Assembly (NCBI GenBank): GCA_018242165.1
Contig: JAFECL010000057.1
Location: 1-36,480, forward strand
Source: Pseudomonadota bacterium
GTDB lineage: Bacteria > Pseudomonadota > Alphaproteobacteria > Sphingomonadales > Sphingomonadaceae
Direction of reading: 5' to 3'
DNA length: 36,480 nucleotides
Notes under the pieces: model-generated
The model's input: the letters and a program-made list of their open reading frames with translations, nothing else
What the model was told of the DNA's origin: nothing
Database searches by the model: none
Shown here: one piece after another, positions 1-7,173 of the stretch
How positions within the stretch are numbered: the stretch's first letter is position 1
How the letters are laid out: every line of letters begins with the position of its first letter
Program-made: the position numbers and the translations under genes

Positions 1-104
1 AGATAGCGATCCGCGTAGTTCAGTACCGCCACCAGCACCAGCACCGGCAGCACCAGCCAGCGCGAAGGCAGCGGGCGGCTGGCGCCACCCGACAGGTCAG
101 TCAC
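1..104 (-). CDS. MFS transporter, N-terminal fragment (cut by left edge)
   Basis: A reading frame opens with GTG at 104 and runs off the window edge, giving about 34 residues. It has a short polar start, then a hydrophobic stretch (WLVLPVLVLVAVLNYADRYL). An N-terminal first helix ending in LNYxDR is typical of major facilitator superfamily permeases. The GTG overlaps the stop of the upstream SDR (stop TGA at 97-99), which is the coupling seen all through this window. A transporter at the end of a catabolic operon would fit substrate or intermediate transport across the inner membrane. Only the first helix is visible, so the family call is moderate and the substrate unknown. Confidence 0.6.
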   Translation of the reverse strand, partial: MTDLSGGASRPLPSRWLVLPVLVLVAVLNYADRY

Positions 105-855
105 GCATCTGCGCCCCGCCGTTGACGTGCCAGACCTGACCATTGACCCAGGCGCCGTCGTCCGAGGCGAGGAAGGTCAGCACCGCCGCCAGATCCTCGG
201 GCTGCCCCAGCCGGGTATGCGGCACGGCCTTCAGCCCCTTTTCGACATATTCGTCGGTCAGGTGGATCTTCACCGCCTCGGTCAGCACCAGCCCGGGGCA
301 GACCGCGTTGGCGCGGATCCCCTGCTTGCCCCAGCGGCTGGCGACGTGACGGGCCAGCGCATGGATCGCGTTCTTGGTCATCGGGTAGGCCACCTGCCAC
401 GGCGCCCCGCCGGTGGCCGCGCCGCTGGAGGTGTAGATCATCGCCCCGCCGCCCCGCTCAAGCATGGCGGGCAGCGCCGCCTGGGTGGCGAGGAAGTGGC
501 TCTTGGTGTTGATCGCGAAGCTCTTGTCGAGCACCTCGATGGGGCAGTTGATCGCGTCGACGTCGCCCTCCGTCCCGCCCGCCAGGTTCGAGCAATAGAA
601 ATCGAGCCCGCCGAAATGCTCCTTGGCGGCCGCGACGATCGCGGCTTGCGAGGCGGCATCGGTGCCGTCCAGCCGCACCGCCAGCGCCTTACCCCCGGCG
701 GCGCGGATCGCCGCGGCGGTTTCCTCGGCCTGCTCGACCAGCAGATCGCCGATCACCACGCTCGCGCCTTCCTCGGCCAGCCGCCGCGCGGTGGCAGCGC
801 CAATCCCGCGCGCCCCCCCGGCCACGATCCCGACCTTGCCCGCCAAGCCCCGCAT
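97..855 (-). CDS. short-chain dehydrogenase/reductase (SDR)
   Basis: This is a 252-residue classical SDR, expected to oxidise an alcohol or reduce a ketone with NAD(P). The cofactor loop AGGARGIG lies at residues 12-19, slightly off the usual TGxxxGIG. The catalytic set is Ser144, Tyr157 and Lys161 (YPMTK). The usual NNAG motif reads SNLAG, an unusual variant. Asp37 after the second strand favours NAD. The frame extends upstream to 885, but the start at 855 is chosen because GGGAGAGGAC sits just before that ATG. It is the third gene of a leftward unit after the amidohydrolase and the COQ4-like gene, and its stop overlaps the start of an MFS transporter. Substrate unknown. Confidence 0.88.
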   Translation of the reverse strand: MRGLAGKVGIVAGGARGIGAATARRLAEEGASVVIGDLLVEQAEETAAAIRAAGGKALAVRLDGTDAASQAAIVAAAKEHFGGLDFYCSNLAGGTEGDVDAINCPIEVLDKSFAINTKSHFLATQAALPAMLERGGGAMIYTSSGAATGGAPWQVAYPMTKNAIHALARHVASRWGKQGIRANAVCPGLVLTEAVKIHLTDEYVEKGLKAVPHTRLGQPEDLAAVLTFLASDDGAWVNGQVWHVNGGAQMRD

Positions 856-896
856 AGTCCTCTCCCGATCCCGTTGAACGGCCACAAGCCTGCCCG

Positions 897-932
897 GCGC
901 CGTGGTGGCGGGTCAATCCGCCACCACGGCGC
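897..932. repeat. perfect 15-bp inverted repeat (intercistronic hairpin)
   Basis: Arms 897-911 and 918-932 are exact reverse complements (GCGCCGTGGTGGCGG and its partner) around a 6-base loop GTCAAT. It lies in the 116-base gap between the COQ4-like gene and the downstream SDR. Neither side has a T-run, so it is more likely an RNA-stability or partial-termination hairpin than a classic terminator. The rest of the gap (856-971) holds the SDR ribosome site and nothing else recognised. Confidence 0.7.
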
Positions 933-971
933 GGACCGTGCTTTATGGCACGATGCGTTCGCTGATGCGCC

Positions 972-1871
972 CTATTCGGCGGCTTCCATGAACCAGCCCT
1001 CGTGCCCCTCAAGCGGCTGGCCGAACCGCTCGTGGCCCTCGTCGACCAGGCGGTTGGTGTCGGCCCAGAGGCCTTCGGGCGGCACCGGGGTAACGCCGAT
1101 TTCCTCGCGGATGTCGGCCATTTGCCAATCGACCATCGCCCGCCAGTCGGCCAGCATGATCGGATAGTTCCAGTTGCGCCCCTGCACCGCGCCGTGATGT
1201 TCGGCCTCGAGATTGAGCGCGAAGGCCTCGGGATAATAGAGGTTGTCCTTCATCAGCGTCTTGGCCTTGAGGTAGGTCTGCACCCGGCTGAAGAATGCCG
1301 ACAGCTCGGGATGGAAGTATTTCGCCCGGCTGTGCAGGTTGGCATTGAGCAGCGCCACTTCGCCACCATGGTTGGGGCCGAAGCCGGTGACGATGTGCTC
1401 GATGTCGTGGTTGAGCGCGGACTGGCGCAGGTAGAAGGTCAGGTCGTTGACCACCTGGATCTCGCGATAGAACAGGTCCAGCTCGTAGCCGGTGGTCTCC
1501 ATCCAGTGGTACAGCGCCGCGCCCAGCGTGCCCGGCGCGCAATCCTTCACCTCGGCCTTCTTGAAGTCCGACAGGCGGCGATTGTCGCACCATTCGCGGA
1601 ACTTGGGCAGGCGGGCCTTTTCCTGCTCGAACAGGGCCATGATCCGGCCATAGTCCTCCATCCCCATCAGGATCTGGACGACATCCGGAATATAGGCGGT
1701 ATTCGGCAGATCGGGCCCGTTCCGCCGCAGCATCTCCTGCGCGATGAGGTTCCGCAGCTCGGCGTTGTTGAGGTATTTCGACGAGCTGATCAGCACCGAG
1801 CTGGCGGTCTCCACCTTACGGGTGCCCGCCGCGAAATAGGCCTTTTCGCCTTCGCCAACCTTGACTTCCAT
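972..1871 (-). CDS. COQ4-family protein
   Basis: This 299-residue protein carries the COQ4 signature H-D-x-x-H-x11-E, seen here as His155, Asp156, His159 and Glu171 in HDIEHIVTGFGPNHGGE. COQ4 proteins belong to ubiquinone biosynthesis, where the motif binds a metal; recent work assigns human COQ4 the oxidative decarboxylation of the quinone ring carbon C1. This copy sits in a catabolic operon, starting 5 bases after the stop of an amidohydrolase and followed by an SDR and a transporter, with no other ubiquinone genes nearby. It is therefore more likely a catabolic paralogue acting on a hydrophobic ring compound than the housekeeping enzyme. Family assignment is strong because the full motif spacing matches; the role is inference. 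Confidence 0.85.
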   Translation of the reverse strand: MEVKVGEGEKAYFAAGTRKVETASSVLISSSKYLNNAELRNLIAQEMLRRNGPDLPNTAYIPDVVQILMGMEDYGRIMALFEQEKARLPKFREWCDNRRLSDFKKAEVKDCAPGTLGAALYHWMETTGYELDLFYREIQVVNDLTFYLRQSALNHDIEHIVTGFGPNHGGEVALLNANLHSRAKYFHPELSAFFSRVQTYLKAKTLMKDNLYYPEAFALNLEAEHHGAVQGRNWNYPIMLADWRAMVDWQMADIREEIGVTPVPPEGLWADTNRLVDEGHERFGQPLEGHEGWFMEAAE

Positions 1872-1876
1872 CGCGC

Positions 1877-3619
1877 TTACTCCGCTGCTTCGGGGACGAG
1901 GACCTCGTCGTTGACCGGCGAGAGGAATTTGCCCGGCATGGCTCCGGTGAACTTGCCGCCCTCGAAGGTCGGCACGCCGTTGACCAGGGTCAGGCGGGTG
2001 GGCATCGGCTTGCGGGTAAAGCGCCAGGTAAAGCCGCCCCGCCCGTCGGGCACATCGTGGGCCTTCTCCATCTCGCGGCGCTGGATCTCGTCCATGTTGA
2101 ACACGGCGATGTCGGCGCGCATCCCCGGGGCGATCACCCCGCGGTCATGCAGGTTGAAGTGCCGCGCCAGCTTGCCGGTCATCACGTTGACCGCTTCCTC
2201 CAGCGTGATCTTCTTTTCCTCGCGCACGTACTGGGTCAGCAGCAGGGCATTCTCACCGCCGCCGCACAGCATCTGCAGGTGCGCGCCCGCGTCGGAGACA
2301 TTGCCGACGGTGTTGGGGTCCTTCATCAGGCCGATGGTCAGCTCCTCGTCCTTGGGGAAGGGCGCCATGTGCACGGTCGAGCGGGTGCCGTTGGCCAGGA
2401 TCCATTCGGCCATGGCATCGCTGCGGTGCAGGCCGCGGCTGTCGGCATATTCCTTGAGGGTGATCCCCAGCGGGCCGGTGCCATTCTCGCTGTCGAGCAG
2501 GAACAGCTCCTGCGGGTTCTTCAGCGGCGAATGATCCCAGGCCTGGGTATCCCAGCTTTCGCGGGCCCGGGCGCGCCATTCGGGATCGGCCAGCAGGCGG
2601 GCCTTTTCGCCATGGTCGTCGGCCAGCACCACCTCGTGCCAGACATAGTCGTTCGACTGGGCAAAGATCAGCGACTTGACCAGGCTGAGCGTCGAGGTCG
2701 GCGAGACATGGGCATAGCCCGGCCAGACATCGACCCCGGCCTCGCGCATCTTGCGCACCGATTCCTGCATCGCCGGCAGGATGCCCTTCTGGAATTCCAG
2801 CGTCGGGATCGCCCCGGCGATCTGCACCTTGATGCGCCGGCCGCCCAGCAGCCCGGCCAGCCGCTCGAGATTGGCGGGGCCGGTCATCCGCATGAAGGTA
2901 TCGACGATCACCTGGTAACAGCAGTCGGGATACTTCTCCATCACGTCGAACAGGGCCGAAAACTCGGCGTCGCAGGCCAGCAGAGTCGGCACCGGGCGGT
3001 TCTGCCCGTCATGGTCGTGCATGTTGTCCGACATGCCGAGCGCCCCGGCGGCCAGGGCATCGTCAAGCAGTTCGGCCATCCGGGCGATTTCCTGCGGGGT
3101 GGCCGCGCGGGTCCAGGCATCGGTGCCCATCGCTGCCAGCCGGATCGCGATATGGCCGACATAGGCGGCATAGTTCAGCGGCACCTTGACGTTGCGTTCG
3201 ACCGAGGCGCGGTATTCCGACCACAGGTTCCAGTCCCACGGCAGGTTGGTCAGGAAGGGCTCCATCGGGATGTCTTCAAAGAAGCTGAAGATCCCCACCA
3301 TCTCGCGCTGGGCGGGCATGTATTTGTGCAGCGGCGCCGGCGAAAAGCCGCAGTTGCCCAGGATCATCGTCGTCGCGCCATAGCCGGGCAGCGGGTCGAG
3401 ATCGGGCTGCCACCACATGGTGCCATCGTAATGGGTATGGCTTTCGATGAAGCCGGGGGTGACATGGCAGCCGGCGGCATCGAACACCCGCTCGCCCTTC
3501 GCCGCCAGATCGGGCCCGACTTCGGTGATCACCCCGTCGGCGATCCGCACGTCGGCCTTGAAGGCGGGGGCCCCGGTGCCGTCGACCACGGTGCCGTTCT
3601 TGATCAGCATGGCATTCAT
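1877..3619 (-). CDS. amidohydrolase, N-acyl-D-amino-acid deacylase-like
   Basis: This is a 580-residue amidohydrolase of the D-aminoacylase branch. The metal-binding HxH is in ESHTHYDG (His61, His63). Cys90 in GNCGFSPAP matches the metal-bridging cysteine typical of D-aminoacylases. A late Asp in NVSDAGAH is the expected catalytic aspartate. The family hydrolyses amide or related C-N bonds; many sphingomonad members are only annotated by similarity. The frame continues to 3658, but ATG at 3619 follows GGGAGAGCGAGAG and starts the family's usual LIKNGTVVDGTG segment. It heads a leftward unit with the COQ4-like gene, an SDR and an MFS gene, divergent from the HTH regulator at 3775. The natural substrate is unknown. 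Confidence 0.85.
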   Translation of the reverse strand: MNAMLIKNGTVVDGTGAPAFKADVRIADGVITEVGPDLAAKGERVFDAAGCHVTPGFIESHTHYDGTMWWQPDLDPLPGYGATTMILGNCGFSPAPLHKYMPAQREMVGIFSFFEDIPMEPFLTNLPWDWNLWSEYRASVERNVKVPLNYAAYVGHIAIRLAAMGTDAWTRAATPQEIARMAELLDDALAAGALGMSDNMHDHDGQNRPVPTLLACDAEFSALFDVMEKYPDCCYQVIVDTFMRMTGPANLERLAGLLGGRRIKVQIAGAIPTLEFQKGILPAMQESVRKMREAGVDVWPGYAHVSPTSTLSLVKSLIFAQSNDYVWHEVVLADDHGEKARLLADPEWRARARESWDTQAWDHSPLKNPQELFLLDSENGTGPLGITLKEYADSRGLHRSDAMAEWILANGTRSTVHMAPFPKDEELTIGLMKDPNTVGNVSDAGAHLQMLCGGGENALLLTQYVREEKKITLEEAVNVMTGKLARHFNLHDRGVIAPGMRADIAVFNMDEIQRREMEKAHDVPDGRGGFTWRFTRKPMPTRLTLVNGVPTFEGGKFTGAMPGKFLSPVNDEVLVPEAAE

Positions 3620-3762
3620 CTCTCGCTCTCCCATCCTGCCAACGCGATTGTTGGGCATGGCGGCGGATCGCCCGGGGCGACTCTCGTCCGCAACGACAGC
3701 AGGCTAACCCCAAAGCACCGCACCGGGCCAATTTGCCCTTGCAGGCTGGATCATTTCAGGCG

Positions 3763-3777
3763 CATGATCGGATCATG
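3763..3777. promoter_or_regulatory. perfect palindrome over the regulator start, candidate operator
   Basis: CATGATC-G-GATCATG is a perfect 7-bp inverted repeat with a 1-base centre. Its last three bases are the ATG of the HTH regulator. A second GGATCAT copy lies at 3748-3754, 22 bases before the GGATCAT at 3770-3776, about two helical turns. It lies in the 155-base divergent region between the amidohydrolase and the regulator. Autoregulation by the adjacent HTH protein is a reasonable inference; no binding data are implied. The remainder of 3620-3762 contains no clear consensus promoter. Confidence 0.5.
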
Positions 3778-4524
3778 TCACGATCCCATTCCGCATCGGC
3801 GGCGCTGCTTGCCGTGTTGCGCCAGGCACTGCGCCAGGGCGGCTGGAGCGCGCGGGCGATCGCCGCGGAATTCGCGATCGGCGAGGCCACCGCCAAGCGC
3901 TGGCTGGCCGGGCGCGGCCTCAGCCTCGAGCGGCTCGAGCGGCTGGCCGGCCTCGTCGGGCTTAGCCTGGCCGATCTGGCCCGCGCCGCAGAACAGCCGC
4001 CACCCGGGCTGGCCCAGGAACTGACTCTGGCCCAGGAACGCGAGCTGTCGGCCGATATCCTGCTGGCCTTCCTGTTCATGACCATCCTGGGCGGGATCCG
4101 CCCGGAGGAAATCGCGCAGGACTTCGCCGTGCCCGAGGTGGTGATGGCGGCCATGCTCGGCCGGCTCGAACGCCTCGCGCTGATCGACCGGCTGCCCGGC
4201 GGACGGGTCCGCCCGCTGGTCGACCGGGCGATCGTCTGGCGCAAGAGCCCGATGCGCCGGTTGTTCGACCAGCACATGAAGCAGCAGTTCCTGGCCATGG
4301 ATTTCTCGGCCGAGGAGGCGGTCTTCGTCTCGGAAGTGATGAAGCTCTCGGCGCGCGGTGCCGCGGAACTCGCCGAAATGCTCGAACGCCATCGCCGCGA
4401 GGTACGCGACCTGGCCGAGCATGACCGCGACCACGCGCTGCTGCCGCGCCGCTGGTACGGGATGATGAGCGCGGTGCGCCAGCTCGATACGCGGCAGCTG
4501 GAATCAGGGGGAAGAAACGGATGA
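3775..4524 (+). CDS. HTH transcriptional regulator (XRE-like N-terminus)
   Basis: This 249-residue protein has an N-terminal helix-turn-helix at roughly residues 20-60 (SARAIAAEFAIGEATAKRW followed by LERLERLAGLVGLSLADLAR), as in Cro/CI-type repressors. The remaining ~190 residues form a helical domain I do not recognise, with a possible winged region around LARLERLALIDRLPGG. The frame extends to 3733, but ATG 3775 is preferred because it starts the compact domain and lies in a palindrome that could be its own operator. Its stop overlaps the SDR start by ATGA, so the two are co-translated. It probably controls this unit and perhaps the divergent amidohydrolase operon; the ligand is unknown. 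Confidence 0.75.
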   Translation: MSRSHSASAALLAVLRQALRQGGWSARAIAAEFAIGEATAKRWLAGRGLSLERLERLAGLVGLSLADLARAAEQPPPGLAQELTLAQERELSADILLAFLFMTILGGIRPEEIAQDFAVPEVVMAAMLGRLERLALIDRLPGGRVRPLVDRAIVWRKSPMRRLFDQHMKQQFLAMDFSAEEAVFVSEVMKLSARGAAELAEMLERHRREVRDLAEHDRDHALLPRRWYGMMSAVRQLDTRQLESGGRNG

Positions 4525-5300
4525 GTAGCAGGCTGGCAGGGCGCAGGGCGCTGGTCACCGGGGCGGCGGACGGGATCGGCCTCGGCATCGCCCGCCTCTT
4601 CGCCCGCGAAGGCGCTGGGGTGGTGCTAGCCGACTGGAATCTCGCCGGGGCCGAGGCCGCGGCGGAGGCGATCCGCGCCGCCGGCGGGCAGGCGATGGCG
4701 CTGGCGGTCGACGTGGCCGACGAGGCGGCGGTGCAGGCAATGATGGCCTCCGCCGGGCCGGTCGATATCCTCGTCAACAATGCCTACCAGGGCGACGGCC
4801 CGCGCCGGCTCGAGGCCAAGGAGGATGCGGTCTATGCCCGGGCCATGGCGATGGCCTTCTGGGCCGCCAAGTGGACCATGGTGGCCGCGCTGCCGCACAT
4901 GAAGGCGCAGGGCTGGGGGCGGGTGATCAACATGGCCTCGCTCAACGGGGTCAACGCCCATATGGGCAGCGCCGACTACAACGCCGCCAAGGAAGCCCTG
5001 CGCGCGCTGACCCGCACCGCCGCGCGCGAATGGGCGCGTTACGGGATCTGCTGCAACGTGATCTGCCCGGCGGCGAAATCGGCTGCCTCGCGCCGGATCG
5101 AGGCGGTTGCCCCCGAGATGATGGCGACGATCGAGGCGGCCAACCCGATGGGCCGGATGGGCGACCCCGAGGCCGATATCGCCCCCGTCGCGCTGTTCCT
5201 CGCCAGCGAGGATTGCCGTTATGTGACCGGCAACACCCTGTTCGTCGACGGCGGCGGGCACATCAACGGGGTGGCCTGGGCGCCTGATCTGGGGGATTAG
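4521..5300 (+). CDS. short-chain dehydrogenase/reductase (SDR)
   Basis: A 259-residue classical SDR. The cofactor loop is TGAADGIG (13-20), with Asp38 after strand 2 favouring NAD. NNAY replaces NNAG at 86-89. Catalytic residues are Ser140, Tyr153 and Lys157 (YNAAK). The C-terminal VTGNTLFVDGGG block is typical. It is translationally coupled (ATGA) to the preceding HTH regulator. It converges with the ferredoxin gene, and the two stop codons overlap at 5297-5300, leaving no room for a terminator. It likely oxidises a hydroxyl of the pathway substrate or an intermediate; the position acted on cannot be told. Confidence 0.88.
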   Translation: MSSRLAGRRALVTGAADGIGLGIARLFAREGAGVVLADWNLAGAEAAAEAIRAAGGQAMALAVDVADEAAVQAMMASAGPVDILVNNAYQGDGPRRLEAKEDAVYARAMAMAFWAAKWTMVAALPHMKAQGWGRVINMASLNGVNAHMGSADYNAAKEALRALTRTAAREWARYGICCNVICPAAKSAASRRIEAVAPEMMATIEAANPMGRMGDPEADIAPVALFLASEDCRYVTGNTLFVDGGGHINGVAWAPDLGD

Positions 5301-5629
5301 ACGCCCGGCTGTTCGGCAGGCACTTCAACCACCAGCCCGTCGAGCGCTTCGGACAGCTGGATCTGGCACGACAGCCGGCTGGTCGGGCGCACTTCCACCC
5401 CCTCCAGTGCTTCGAGCATCGCCGCTTCGTCAGCACTCGGCGGGCCGACCCGTTCGGACCATTCGGGGGCGATGTAGCAATGGCAGGTGCCGCACTGCAT
5501 CACCCCGCCGCACAGGGCATCGATCCCGTCGACCAGGTTGCCGACGGCAAGGTGCATCACCGTCATCCCCTCGAAGTTGACGCAGGTGCGGCTGGTGCCG
5601 TCGGGCTGGAGGTAGGTAACCTTGGCCAT
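5297..5629 (-). CDS. [2Fe-2S] ferredoxin, P450 redox partner
   Basis: This 110-residue ferredoxin is of the adrenodoxin/putidaredoxin type. Cysteines 40, 46, 49 and 88 fit C-x5-C-x2-C-x38-C (CGGVMQCGTCH then SRLSCQI). Such proteins carry electrons one at a time from a ferredoxin reductase to class I bacterial P450s. Here it lies 9 bases downstream of a P450 gene in the same leftward unit, so it is very probably that enzyme's partner. No ferredoxin reductase gene is present in the window, so a housekeeping or distant reductase must serve. It could also feed the Rieske oxygenase, although those more often use other ferredoxins or reductases. Confidence 0.9.
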   Translation of the reverse strand: MAKVTYLQPDGTSRTCVNFEGMTVMHLAVGNLVDGIDALCGGVMQCGTCHCYIAPEWSERVGPPSADEAAMLEALEGVEVRPTSRLSCQIQLSEALDGLVVEVPAEQPGV

Positions 5630-5638
5630 GCTATCCCC

Positions 5639-7039
5639 TCAGGCGTGGGCCGGGCAGCCGGCGGCCTTGGCGAGGGCCGCCACATCGGCCCCGGCGGCGC
5701 CCCCGCGATCGCGCTTCCTGTAGCGCACCCGGCACGGCTGGGCCGGCCAATAGGTGCCGGCGCCGGCGATCGGCCGGGCCTCGTCGATCAGTTCCATGTC
5801 ATAGTGCTGCAGCAGCATCGCCAGCACCACCTTCATCTCCATCCGCGCAAAGTTCACCCCCGCGCAACGGTGCATCCCCCCGCCGAAGCCGATCAGGCTG
5901 TTCGATTCGATCCGCGCCTCGGGATTATCGGGGTTGAAGCGTTCGGGATCGTAACGGTCGGGATGGGTGAAGCTCTCGGTCATCCGATGGGTGACCGAAG
6001 GGGCGAGCAAGACGAATTCGCCCTTGCGGATGACATAGCCGTCGCGCTCGATGTCGGTGGTCGCCTTGCGCGAGAGAATGAAGGCCACCGGGTGCAGCCG
6101 CTCGGTTTCGCGCAGGGCAAGGTCCATCTTGGTCATGGCAACGCATTGCTCCCACGACAGGTCGCGGCCGTCGCTGTCGCCCAGCACGCTGGCCAGCTCG
6201 GCGCGCAGCACCCCCTGGAAGCCCGGGTTCTGCAGGATGTCGGCCAGCGCCCAGCTGACCTGCCCGGCGGTGGTCTCGTGCCCCGCCCAGACCAGCAGCA
6301 GGATCAGGTGGCGAATGATCTCGTCAGGCACCGCGCGGCCATCGGGGTATTTCGTCTCGATCATCGTCTGGAAGAAGTCGGGCGGATCGAGCGGCGCGGC
6401 GCGGCGCTTGTCGATCCAGCTTTGCAGGATCGCGTGCAGCTTCTTCTTGGCGCGCTGGCTGCGGATCATTTTCGGGGTCGGCAGCCACAGCGGCAGAACG
6501 AATTCCATGCCGCCGGAAAAATCGCGGAACAGCTCGAAGAATTCGTGGCCCAGCTTTTCATGGAACTCGCGCCCCATGAAGCTGTGCGCGGCAATATCCA
6601 TCACCACGGGCCCGAGCGTCGGGATCAGGTCGAACTCGCCGGTATCGCCCAGCCGGCCGACGAGGTTCAGCGCCTCCTCCGCCATCACCGAGACATAGTT
6701 CTTCATCGAGACCGCCTTGAAGCGCGGCATGATGATCGCGCGCTGGCGCAGGTATTCGTCCATCTCGGCGAAGGAATAGAAATCGGGCGAGAACATCTTG
6801 AGGAAAAAGGGCATCGATTCGCGGATCGACAGCAGCTTGTCGGTTTCCTCGAAGAAGAAACGGTTGTGCTCGGCCCCCAGCATGACGTTCATGCGCCGGC
6901 CCATCAGGTTGAACGAGAACAGGTTGCCGCGCGACTGATAGCCACGCTTCAGCACCGCCACCGGATCGCGAAAGAACTGGGCCAGATGCCCCAGTACGGG
7001 GGCGCCGCCATCGAGCATCGGCAGGGGGGCCGTGGCCAT
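5639..7039 (-). CDS. cytochrome P450, CYP51-related
   Basis: This 466-residue P450 has all core motifs: the oxygen-binding AGHETT (252-257), the ExxR helix (Glu311-Arg314, ETER), and the haem loop FGGGMHRCAG (385-394) with Cys392 as ligand. Across its length it resembles bacterial CYP51 (sterol 14-alpha-demethylase): the early GHLAQFFRDP and HNRFFF segments and the terminal QPCRVRYRKR are close to those of the mycobacterial enzyme as I recall it. It lacks the CYP51 signature HHTS in the I-helix, having HETT, so it is probably a related steroid or terpenoid hydroxylase rather than a true demethylase. GAGGAG precedes the ATG. No signal peptide or membrane anchor; cytosolic. Co-transcribed with the ferredoxin. 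Confidence 0.9.
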   Translation of the reverse strand: MATAPLPMLDGGAPVLGHLAQFFRDPVAVLKRGYQSRGNLFSFNLMGRRMNVMLGAEHNRFFFEETDKLLSIRESMPFFLKMFSPDFYSFAEMDEYLRQRAIIMPRFKAVSMKNYVSVMAEEALNLVGRLGDTGEFDLIPTLGPVVMDIAAHSFMGREFHEKLGHEFFELFRDFSGGMEFVLPLWLPTPKMIRSQRAKKKLHAILQSWIDKRRAAPLDPPDFFQTMIETKYPDGRAVPDEIIRHLILLLVWAGHETTAGQVSWALADILQNPGFQGVLRAELASVLGDSDGRDLSWEQCVAMTKMDLALRETERLHPVAFILSRKATTDIERDGYVIRKGEFVLLAPSVTHRMTESFTHPDRYDPERFNPDNPEARIESNSLIGFGGGMHRCAGVNFARMEMKVVLAMLLQHYDMELIDEARPIAGAGTYWPAQPCRVRYRKRDRGGAAGADVAALAKAAGCPAHA

Positions 7040-7087
7040 CGCTTGTCTCCTCGGATCACCGGGCGTCAGACGCGCCCGTTACCATGC

Positions 7088-7117
7088 AAGCTAACGCCGC
7101 GACGGGGGCTTTGCCAA
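7088..7117 (-). promoter_or_regulatory. candidate promoter of the P450-ferredoxin unit
   Basis: Reading leftward, TTGGCA (7117-7112) and TAGCTT (7093-7088) are separated by 18 bases, about 40 bases before the P450 start. The -35 matches the sigma-70 consensus at 5 of 6 positions, the -10 at only 3, so support is modest. The GTTAGCTTGC stretch resembles GTTAGCCTGC upstream of the amidohydrolase at 3619. Confidence 0.35.
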
Positions 7118-7146
7118 CGGGTGCGGATTAAAGGATGACACGGAAA

Positions 7147-7165
7147 CGGATCATCTGGTGATCCG
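7147..7165. repeat. inverted repeat between the amidase and P450 genes
   Basis: CGGATCA (7147-7153) and TGATCCG (7159-7165) are perfect 7-bp arms around TCTGG. It lies 10 bases past the amidase stop and about 108 bases upstream of the P450 start. It may be a weak terminator of the amidase operon (a TTTCC run follows on the minus strand) or a regulator site for the P450 unit. It shares CGGATCAT with the palindrome at the HTH regulator start. Confidence 0.45.
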
Positions 7166-7173
7166 CGCGCAGA

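Noticed and set aside
2057..4024. Open frame of 655 codons on the plus strand
   Set aside because: It runs antisense through the amidohydrolase and then out of frame through the HTH regulator; no protein family is recognisable.
5297..7039. Assignment to an estrogen-degradation (edc/oec) cluster on the basis of the P450
   Set aside because: Those clusters use a P450 4-hydroxylase with an extradiol dioxygenase; no dioxygenase is here and the P450 resembles CYP51 instead. The similarity is not enough to name the substrate.
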